This document shows positions 55,172-64,000 of a stretch of DNA of 64,000 nucleotides, one piece after another. The notes beneath the pieces were generated by a model. The model saw nothing but the letters and a program-made list of their open reading frames with translations. It did no database searches and was not told the origin of the DNA. The position numbers were made by a program, and so were the translations under genes. Source of the DNA: Aplectana chamaeleonis (lineage: Eukaryota > Nematoda > Chromadorea > Rhabditida > Cosmocercidae); NCBI GenBank assembly GCA_029168955.1, contig JAPDOI010000171.1:1178001-1242000 (forward strand), given 5' to 3'. How positions within the stretch are numbered: position 1 is the stretch's first letter; each line of letters starts with the position of its first letter.

Positions 55172-57250
55172 GGTAGGGTCGCTAGGCTATCCGAGTGGAA
55201 GCAGGCGTTTTAGCTGGAAGTATATTGGATACTGATATAGCGCGCCGTCCTCCGGTTTTCGTCATGGATTGGACACTCGGGGATTTCATGAAGCTGACCT
55301 CGGTGTCGAACGTTCCCTAATCCTTTCTTAAAGGTTCAAACCCTTCAGCAGATGAAATCGCGACGTGAGTGCGGGCTTTTCAACTCCGTAGTATCGGAGC
55401 CTAACCTTTCTAGCCTTTTTATGTTGCCTATTTGTGATTTTAGATACACATGGTGCTACTGTGCCAATTCAAGACTTGATGCTTCGGAGAAAGCGGCCTT
55501 TATCACACTCTATTATCATTAGGCATCAAATTCACCTTAAGCGCCGTCATCAAAGCTTATCCGCGCAAAGGGTGAATTTGCTGAGCGGTCGGATATCAGT
55601 CAGCGCAAAGAGTGAAAATACCGCCAACGCTAACATGTTAATGCATATCAGTTGTTGAACGGCTGGATATAAATTAGCGCAAAGGGTAAATTTACCGCCG
55701 GTGCTGATATCTCAGAAATTTCTAAACAAGTGAAAGCATCCCAGTGAAGACATGATAAAACGATTGATCACGTCTCGATGTGTTTACCATGAGCACAGCC
55801 GGTATAAAAGCCGCCTCATCTCACTAGAGTTCTCATTCGGCATTTTGATGCCGGCCCTGGAGGGTGACTTTGGATCACTCTCCGGAGGCCAGCATATTTT
55901 TGGCTGCTGGGAGGATACAAAGGGTATCCTCTCAGCTGGGGGGGGCGGTTCTAGCCGCGGTCCTCGGGGAGGGTGGCTCCTCCCCGCAGACCTCGGTGAA
56001 GATTACGCCCACGTTGCGGACAATGCGGGGCTTCCCATGCTTTGGACCTTCAAATTCGTATAATTTTCGAAGTAAACTCATCCCATTTTCGAGGCAAATT
56101 CACATCACTTTCGCGGTAAACTGGACCCCTTCTCGCTGCAAGCTCGCCCCATTTTCACTGGATATTCACCCCATTCTCACTTACCCTAGCGGCGATTTCA
56201 CCCATACAGTGAATTTAACGCGGCAAATTAAGACTTCATGCCGACTTGTACATAAGCTTCAAGTCTCTTTTGCTGAGGCATGAAGTCTCGAATCGGCAGA
56301 GTAGTTCCATCTTAAGAACTTGCAGGCGAAGCTCATCGTAAACATCGCCTTTGAAAACGGTTCTAAAGGCAATGATATTAAATGGTGGGGGTAGTGTTGA
56401 ACGGTGAAAACCACTCCGCATGTGTTTTTTTGATGCCATTGCCGTTTTTATCTTCTACGTCCAGGCGCTTTTCTTACAAACTTGTCAAGAAAGACTTTTT
56501 CGGCGAGGCTAATCCTGCATGCCTTCAATGGAGCACTGTTTCGTCCACAATCATTTTACCAAATGTTTTGAAAGCCTTAAATCGAGAATTATCCAGACGA
56601 AAAGCTAGCTTTCTAGAACACCATCAATTTTTTTGGAATGCTCATGATTTCTGTTGCCAACGTTTCCTTATCCAACATTTTCTACTCTTGGAAATCAGGG
56701 TCATAACAAAAAAGCTGGAAGAACAGCTGAAATACATTTACTTGTAGGCGAATTTTCTGTCAGTGCGCAATCAACCGCCACGAAACGTTCATATTCACCA
56801 CTAGATTGCCTTTTATCCAGCAATGACAATGCATTCCAGTGCACGAAAACATTACTTAAAACTTTATGTATACCAGGATTTGAAGACCATGAATGATCTT
56901 GTGCGGGTACTGTGAGGAATGAAGCGGGGGGGGAGTATGGATTATTGGCATAAGACAGGGCCACATATTACCAAATGTTTGATAACTACATACATGAAAG
57001 AGTATACCAAATCAAATGCTACAGACTCGTAACCTGTTTGAACCCGAGTCCATGAGCAGGCCTGCCTTTCGCGTAAGGTAAGGAAGCCTACTCCAAACAG
57101 CAAAGCAAGGGTTCACGTCTCGAGTTCATGTTAGAATATCGTTGTGCTTCAGTGTTTTGCTTGCCATTGGCCTCAGCGTTGTTGGCAATCTGTTAGTATC
57201 GTAATCTAACGGACGCAAAATCTGACTCGAGCGCCAGGCAGCGAAACACG
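55172..57250. other. No gene supported
   Basis: 55540-55710 has three loose units of GCGCAAAGGGTGAAT...GCTGATATC. 56060-56190 has short units built on CCCATTTTCGAGGCAAATTC. A plus-strand 121-codon frame (56382-56747) has no recognisable family. No exon could be supported. Confidence 0.4.
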
Positions 57251-57399
57251 TAACGTTGGCATATATCGGGAAGAGACTTTGCGTGCACTGTTGAAGGTTG
57301 GCGCCATCTCGGTGCACCTATGTTATAGCACATGCCACCGAGTTTGCGCCAACCTTCACCAGTGAACGCGAAGTCTCTTCACGATCCATGCCGACGTTA
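57251..57399. mobile_element. 149-bp foldback element, copy 1
   Basis: TAACGTTGGCATATATCGGG ... CGATCCATGCCGACGTTA, nearly a perfect hairpin; centre at TGCACCTATGTTATAGCACA. Same length as copy 2. Confidence 0.88.
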
Positions 57400-57744
57400 A
57401 GTATAGCGAGACTCCTACCGACACGTTCAGCACGCAAGCATAGCAGCTTTCCTTCATCTTTGTAGACAGCTATCGGTCACGCATAGGGACAGCTTTCCGC
57501 AGCTATGGCAACATGCTACCTAAGACTTGCGTTACATGTCGGCTAAGGTGTTCGTAACATGTTTGCAAAGTTCTGAGTAGTGGAGATCACGATTGGGGGA
57601 CTCGATGCTAGCGTATTCCATAGTAACCTAACACGAAAATGATTATATATAGACTTATTTCCAAATTAATCACGTGATGGTACATCAATGAGTAATGAGG
57701 CAATAATTATGCAACAAATTATTTTCTATAGCAATGACTAACGG

Positions 57745-58040
57745 TTATATACTATAGTTGTGCTCGAATATTCGCAATCGAATAAACATTCGAATAAATT
57801 ATTCGATTATTTATTCGATTATCGAGTAATCGAAAAATCCCGATTTTCGATTATTATTCGAAATCCACTATCGAAAAAAACAGATATTCGATCAATATTC
57901 GAAATCGACTATCGAAAAAAACAGATATTCGATCATTATTCGAAATCGACTATCGAAAAAACCTCATATTCGATTATTATTCGAAATCGACTATCGACAG
58001 TGACAATTATTCGAACATATTCGATCTTCGAATATATCCG
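57745..58040. repeat. TCGATTATTATTCGAAATCGACTATCGAAAAA-type tandem repeats
   Basis: About four units of roughly 48 bp (57835-58000), each with ATTATTCGAAATCGACTATC; flanks of plain TATTCGAATA sequence. Confidence 0.85.
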
Positions 58041-58382
58041 AATAATCTAACACAGCCATTACCGGATCCTACACAGAAATTTTTCGAAGGGCCAGTGCAC
58101 CAGCACTAGTGTGAGTCAGGGCTGTGCGTAACTGAAATTTTGAATTGCGTAAATTGTAATTTTCAAATCCTCGTAACTCGTTAATCGTAATTCGTAACTG
58201 ATGAGTAGTGAGCTCAAACACAGCCTCAAACCTCATTAAACATGGAAACGCCTCAACTTCCCAGTGATGATATGTGTCTCCAAATAAATCTGTTTTCGAC
58301 GAGTACTTGAAAAAATGCTTTCATCCTCAGACAGTCGTTGAGGGCGGGCCGAGCGGCGAATACAGGGCGAGCCGAGGATACA

Positions 58383-58531
58383 TAACATCGGCATGGATCG
58401 GGAAGAGACTTCGCGTGCATTGTTGGAGGTTGGCGCCAACTCGGTGCACCTATGTTATAGCACATGGCACCGAGTTTGCGCCACCTTTCAACAGTGAACG
58501 CGAAGTCTCTTCGCGATCCATGCCGACGTTA
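58383..58531. mobile_element. 149-bp foldback element, copy 2
   Basis: TAACATCGGCATGGATCGGG ... CGATCCATGCCGACGTTA. It is itself inserted in a palindromic host (CGAGCCGAGGATAC on the left, CCTCGGCTCACCC on the right). Confidence 0.88.
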
Positions 58532-59459
58532 CTCGGGCGGCACCAAATTAACCTCGGCTCACCCTTCAGAGCCAATGTAGGGCCGGCCGCGGAAATTTTC
58601 GGAGTGAGCCGAGGAGGTTCTATTATTACTCGGCTCTCCTCACCGTTTATTGATTATTTTCGAGTCTTATGCATGATCTTGTTCTTTTTTCAATCTATAA
58701 AACCTCATTTTAGATTATTCAACATATTCTTCATTTTATTCAAGCCATTAAACCTCATTTTAGATTATATTCTTGTTAGTTCAAACGCTCTTCGCGGCGA
58801 CTTTTCTGACTTACGTGAAACGTACATAACGAAGCGCCCAGAGCTTCAACTGGACGGAGATCAGGGATGAGCGGAAATTTTCTCTGAATTGCGGAAATCG
58901 GAACAACCTTCTCAAATTCGGAAATCGGAACGCCAAAAACCATCGGAAATCGGAAATGGTCAGCAAAATTCTTAACCCTCCCCTGGTGATTGTTCCTGCA
59001 AAAAAACTTGGACTTATCCTACTTAATTGAACAATGTGTACACTCACGCGTACTTATAGGCGTGTATCGTGACGCTTTGAATCATAGCAGGATCACTTAG
59101 ATCCCACACAGTTTTCCAGGCACCTGCAGCACTTCAAGTCGGTCCACCACAGTTTCCCCGGCGATCGGCGCACTCCCAGTAGAGTCCCGCAAACTTTTCT
59201 CCCCGGCACTTGGCGCACTCCTAGTTGGGTGCAACACACTTTTCTCGACGCTTCACGCCTTCCTCCTTCAACGCAAGTTGCAGATGACCTCACGCAACTT
59301 GCTTTGAGTTCAGAAGTAACTTGAAGCGATGTTACGTGTAGTTTGACGAGATTTTTGATTAAAGTAACGTGCGCTAACAATGAATACACAACATTGCGAG
59401 TAACTTGCACTGTTGGTACATGTTACTTGACACGTACACACGACGTGGCCGGCACATTG
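58532..59459. other. No gene; repeats
   Basis: TTCCGA simple repeats at 58870-58960 and CACTCCCAGTAGAGTCC-type units at 59100-59230. Confidence 0.45.
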
Positions 59460-59605
59460 ACAAGCGACGAGGTCAGCACACCGTCACGCGACGGAGACTG
59501 CTCGGCGAGAACGACTGGGCCGACAGCGGTCTGTCAGGCGGGGCCTCCAGCCGGTGTGCCGGGCCAAGTACCTCAAGGCTTGGGTAACTGAATGGACGAC
59601 GCTGC
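59460..59605 (-). pseudogene. Second, degraded SL-like copy in a related repeat
   Basis: On the minus strand TTCAGTTACCCAAGCCTTGAG then GTACTTGGCCC aligns with the SL1-like leader and donor at 28811, with one inserted base and several changes. Downstream ACACCGGCTGG and AGGCCCCGC match ACACCAGCAGG and AGGCCCCGC of the other copy. Flanks are rich in AAGTTACATG motifs as in 28434-29127. The first stem no longer pairs perfectly. Confidence 0.55.
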
Positions 59606-61639
59606 CCACATCTGAGTACTGGCTCCAGAGTGCATCATATACCTCCCTAGGGAACGTCACGCCGCGTAGATAAGTTACATGTGCGATGAAATAATACATT
59701 TAAGTTACACGCCAGTGCTTTATGTCACGTGTAACTCACCCGCACCATGGGACACACACACAGAGTTAGGCAAATATATGTAGATAGTAGGATAGTTATT
59801 GAATAACTTTCCTATGAATGCACTCAAATCTAGCTTACTGAAATGTGAAGACGGACCTCGAATTCGAATTCACCGCCCCAGATCTCCTTGAGAATTTGGC
59901 AACGAAAAGGGTTTAAAACTCTAAACTCCGATATTTCTGATTTTTTCCGCATTTTTAGGTTTTTTTTTTCGGAAATCGGAAGGCGAAAAACCATTGGAAA
60001 TCGGAATTCCGCTCATCACTGACGGGGATGGATTGCAGAATTGTAATTTAATGGTGACTATTGTTTTCGGTCTGCCAAAGTCATACGACAATCAATAACA
60101 TAACCTCTAGCAACCCATATTCACCCATCACTACCAACGCGGTGTTCAACCCGAAGGCCATTATAATACACAACCACGTTACATGAAGATGTACAACTCC
60201 CAATACGTATGAAGATAATTCGAGATCAGAGACTCACTCAAACCTCAATGGGAAGAAAGGGAACCATGGAGTACTGTACGGTAGCCATGGTATATTTCGC
60301 AATACACTGGTGCGCGACGAATTCCCGCACTCTGGTTTGAATATCACCACGCGACGCACCCACGTGCGACGCGAAATTTCCTCTGCTGGGCCCTTTTTCT
60401 CCTCGCCTCGCCCCATTCAAGTCTCCGCCCCTGATTTCTGTCCTCGGGTCAGCCTCAACGGCCAAAAACACCTCGGGTCGCCCTCTACGAATGCCTGAGT
60501 CCGAGCGAATCTCTGGTCCGCAATCGCAGAAACCCGCTATGGCAGCACGCGACACGATGACAATACTGGTGGGACCACGTAGTCCCGGCACGATCAACCT
60601 TCGTCCCAGCACGACTTCATCACATTACGTGCTGCAACAGCGTTTGTCCACAATTGCGGAACGGAATTTTATTCTGGTAAGGGCAATACTGGTCGAAAGT
60701 GTAAACCGTCTTCTATCCAACGCTTTTTTGGTTTTCAGCAAAACTTTGCGGTTTTCAAAGTTGAAACTGAAATTTGATGGAGATCCAGGGTACCGACTGA
60801 GCATTTTTAGCAGCCAAAGCTAAAGCCGCGAAAATTGATAGGGCAATTGAAACCACGACATATGCGCTAGATCATAATAAGCACGGGAATTCTCAATAGA
60901 GCGAGATTTGTATATTTTTCCCAACCTTTGACAAGATGCTTCTATGGCTGTCGACGATGGCCAATTTGGTTTTTGTTCTTTTTTATCGATTTTAGGAAAC
61001 GGAATAAAAACGAATAGGTGGCAAAATGAGTAATACTCAAAGGGGTGGAGTAAATATCAAATAGCAGCAAGTTTTGCGGCTCATACTAGTTAGGGCAGAA
61101 AACGTCGAAGTAACAAATTCACGAAAAGCGAAAAAAGCTAGGAATCACGCCTAATCCAGAAATTCCGCGAACACTATCCCCAACTAAGACAGTAGCACTG
61201 ATGGAATCGCTGGCGCGTGGCGGGCCGAACAACTCCCATCTCGCTATACGACCGCTATCGTTCTAGGAGAAAGCGCGTCATTTCGAATGTATCGCGCCTC
61301 TTCACTGTGGACACCCAGCGAAGACGCGACGCGACGTAGCGTGATCGAGACGTAGGCTGATTATAACATCGCGTCGTGACGCGAATGATTTCTGAACGGG
61401 GTCTAACGAAACGCCCGCTCGTGACGCGCTGGCGTTGTATGAATAGAACCGCTGTGGGTGGCATCAGACAGCTGCTAGTGTAGAAACGATGCGTATCGAT
61501 TTTGCGTGCCGCCACTCATGAACCCTGCCTGAGCGGAATATTGAAAATATTGAGCAGTTCAAAAGCTTTCGATGCCATTCTTAAAAACTGCCTCTTCAAA
61601 GCAGTAGCATCGCAAAACTTTGAATTCGGTTAGCCCGTA
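59606..61639. other. No gene supported
   Basis: 60500-60672 is a foldback miniature element (TCTGGTCCGCAATCGCAG ... TTGTCCACAATTGCGGAACGG) related to 9645-9805. 61280-61480 has scattered GCGTCGTGACGCG palindromic motifs. Other open frames are not recognised. Confidence 0.45.
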
Positions 61640-61900
61640 GTTAAATTAATTCATTTATTCGAAATTATTCGATTTTCGATATTCATTCATTCGAAATAGA
61701 GAATCGAGTATATTCATTCATTCGTTCATTCGAAAATTTTGAAGTCGAATATATTCATTCATTCGTTTATTCGAAAAATTTAAAGTCGATTATATTCATT
61801 CATTCGTTTATTCGAAAAATTTGAAGTCGAACTTATTCATTCATTCGTTTATTCGAAAATTTTGAAGTCGAATATATTCATTCATTCATTCATTCGGTCC
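61640..61900. repeat. ~47-bp tandem repeat of TATTCATTCATTCG units
   Basis: About four units of CGAATATATTCATTCATTCG plus TTTATTCGAAAAWTT; the AT-rich flank continues to about 62500 without features. Confidence 0.8.
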
Positions 61901-63009
61901 GTTTAGTCAAAAAGCACAACTATATTATATACCAACATTGTGCAATGACATAAGAAAGCACAAATTTCACGACACACAAGTTTATTGTCAGATTAATCGC
62001 TTGATAGTATATAAATAAGAAATTAGACGATAATCACACAACACATTGTTTTTTTTACAGAAACAAAGACACACAGAAATATTCAAAAAATTCAACAGAA
62101 CATATCTTACTTAAAGTTTTGCTTTTTTGTGTGAAAAATTATTGAAAATATGGACTATATTTCACGCCACAGAGCGAAAGTGAATCATCCCGCGATTCTT
62201 CAGTTTTTGAAAAAACAAACTATATCGATAGAAACTTCAACATCCAAAGTAACTTTATACACATAGTATTGATTATTTTCATGTTAAGTTTTCTTCATGG
62301 AAAGTAAGTCATAATTCGATTACATTATTTCTGAAATACTCTGTTCCACCCTCAACTTCATTTGTCCGAATATCTGCGAATATAGCTATATGATCGGAAT
62401 ATCAGATATTTTAGTATCACATGAAGAGTATTCCAAATTTTTTGAAAGTTTTCTTTTCAAAATATTCAAATCACATTTTGAAAAATTTCAGGTGATGCTT
62501 AGAAATTTAAAATCATTGTACACAAAGAACACAAGTTTGCAATGTAGCAATACATTCCTGAGGTAATCTCTGCAGCCGTAGTGGGCTAGGAGAGACGCGC
62601 GCCGTCGGCCGCGTTCGTTCGCGCAGCGTCCCGAATTGTGTTAGGTGATACAGCTGATTTCGAAGGTGTTTCTGCGAATAATCAATTCTTCTATCATACT
62701 CTACAATATTTTGGAGTGAGCAGGTTGGTTTACCCTTCAAATCCTTTTTCGATACTTGGTACATTTCGATTTTCTTTGGATGTTCTGTGGAATTCCGTCC
62801 TTATCTACAGTGGGCGTTTCGCAAGTCGCGAGGTCTCCATCTTTTCATTTCCAGATCAGACCAAGAAATCAATCACGTTAATGCTCAGTATTTTGGTATA
62901 AAAATAAGATGTTAATGAAAATCAAAAAAAGAAGAGCCCCCTACCCCGCCCCCTCCCCGCAAAGGGACAATGAAAATGAAAATTGTTTTTTCCAATGACA
63001 ATCAACGTA
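61901..63009. other. No gene supported
   Basis: AT-rich unique sequence; open frames at 62513-62764 (minus) and 62638-62901 (plus) overlap and neither is recognisable. Confidence 0.4.
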
Positions 63010-63250
63010 GAGAATCATGAGAGCTCACAAAGAATAACATTCTTTATAATTAGAGATTCACTCGATGTCCTCGGTCCAACTTTGCTTGATCCGCCCCGAT
63101 AAGCTAGATTTGCGGTCGGTCGCTGCACCCGACGCAGCGAGAGAAGAACGCGAATATCTATAACGAGTAGGAGAGGGAAAGATTCTTGTTTCAAGGAACA
63201 TTTATCCTTTGAGCCAATTGGAACTTTGCAATAGCGCACAGACTTTGTCA
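63010..63250 (-). CDS. Possible last exon of the right-edge gene
   Basis: Two overlapping minus-strand frames are both protein-like: one ends SLSGRIKQSWTEDIE with TGA at about 63060, the other ends SLIIKNVILCELS. Phase favours the second (acceptor CTCAAAG, reading DKCSLKQESF); composition favours the first. I cannot decide, so the exon is tentative. Confidence 0.25.
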
Positions 63251-63479
63251 AAACGAGATTCTCAAGGTTCCTTCACGAGACAAACATAAACTATCATCAA
63301 TACCAAATTCTCACCGAAGGAAACCAACAGGGCTCTAGTACGAGTTAAATAATGTTTTAACATATTTGAGAGCTGACATTTGAGAGGCAAGTTTTGTTGG
63401 GAAAAAAATGATTTCTTCCATGAAAATCGGACCCCTATGAAAACATTCATCTTTTAGCCGCCACGCAAACTAAACATAC

Positions 63480-63633
63480 CTCACTTTCCGATCCTGTCTC
63501 CACCTCCTGCGAATCAGAGGTGCCGAAATGATAATTGTTCACAAAATACACCCGGAATACCTGAGTATGCGAGATTTGTTTCAGAAACCATTCGTTTCAA
63601 ACCTTAAAGTTAATCGGTACAGGATCAATGGCG
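63480..63633 (-). CDS. Two internal exons of an unrecognised gene at the right edge
   Basis: Exon 63633-63603 (acceptor AATTTACAG; reads AIDPVPINFK, donor GTTTGA) and exon 63560-63480 (acceptor ATACTCAG; reads VFRVYFVNNYHFGTSDSQ then EVETGSESE, donor GTATGT). They are joined in phase 0 across a 42-bp intron, small but normal for nematodes. The acidic/serine-rich end may be a linker. Earlier exons would lie beyond the window. Family not recognised. Confidence 0.5.
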
Positions 63634-63689
63634 CTGTAAATTTCAATACTTAGTATTAACCCACCCTCATTTCCAAATCATTTTATTCA

Positions 63690-63960
63690 CGTCTACAAAA
63701 CTCTTAAACAACCCCAACGATGATATTTTTTGGATCCCTACGCACTTTTCTCAATGTTATGCGCACTCTTCCTGAAGCCCTGCCCACTTTCAAAAGCACT
63801 TTATTCACGTCTTCAACACCCTTAGACAACCCCAACAAACCCCAACAACGATACTCACAAGTTTGTTGGATTCCTGCGCACTTTTCTCGATGTTGTGCGC
63901 ACTCATTCTCAAGCCCCGCCATTTTTTCACTACTTTCCACTCACGTCCACAAGCTTTCCA
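63690..63960. repeat. Irregular tandem repeat (CACTTTTCTCRATGTTRTGCGCACTC units)
   Basis: Two long units (63690-63800 and 63800-63930) share TTATTCACGTCTWCAA, AACAACCCCAAC and CCTRCGCACTTTTCTC. Related shorter units occur at 50870-51100, 51600-51810 and 59100-59230. Confidence 0.75.
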
Positions 63961-64000
63961 AAATGTTGTTCACTTATCTGAATCCCTATACCCCCTACAT

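Noticed and set aside
57030..57120. Minus-strand tRNA candidate with GGGTTCAAACAGG
   Set aside because: The B box is poor and no cloverleaf forms.

Overview
This window is animal nuclear DNA, almost certainly from a nematode. The evidence is: (i) a copy of the nematode SL1 trans-spliced leader (21 of 22 bases, then a GT donor) at 28811-28832; (ii) short nematode-style introns (42-88 bp) with TTTTCAG/GTAAGT-like junctions; (iii) a decayed mariner transposon; and (iv) a dense load of small non-autonomous DNA transposons and foldback repeats. The repeat load and gene poverty would fit a clade V/strongylid-type genome, but that is a guess. No rRNA, CRISPR, prokaryotic operon or intact tRNA was found.

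Protein-coding content is sparse. The one gene identified with confidence is the C-terminal part of the intraflagellar transport protein IFT80 (CHE-2 in C. elegans). It lies on the minus strand as ten exons from 40803 down to the stop at 22634, with every junction phase consistent. One intron is about 12.9 kb (27739-40678) and holds a stack of transposons. Its 5' exons were not found. Three other pieces look like exons of unrecognised genes: a plus-strand terminal exon (48023-48183), a convergent minus-strand pair (48873-49151), and two or three minus-strand exons at the right edge (63010-63633).

Layout. 1-8933: nested transposons. An outer element with a very large 42-bp internal tandem array is split by a second copy of the same family, which carries a third element, which carries a tRNA-derived SINE-like insertion. 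9800-17450: a pair of ~1-kb inverted repeat arms flanking the mariner, a CT microsatellite and foldback elements. 17.9-22.6 kb: large foldbacks and a small tandem array. 22.6-40.8 kb: IFT80, with repeats in its introns, including a terminal-inverted-repeat element that contains the SL1-like sequence. 40.8-50 kb: a field of ~494-bp TTAA-flanked elements, the two convergent exon candidates and a 114-bp tandem repeat. 50-64 kb: more small inverted-repeat elements, AT-rich TCGAATATT stretches, a second degraded SL-like copy (59.5 kb) and the right-edge gene.

Most long open frames here come from repeats whose period is a multiple of three or that simply lack stops; they are not genes. The most unusual items are the SL1-like gene carried inside a mobile repeat, the repeat-swollen IFT80 intron, and several transposition events that can be proved inside the window because an empty copy of the target site is also present.
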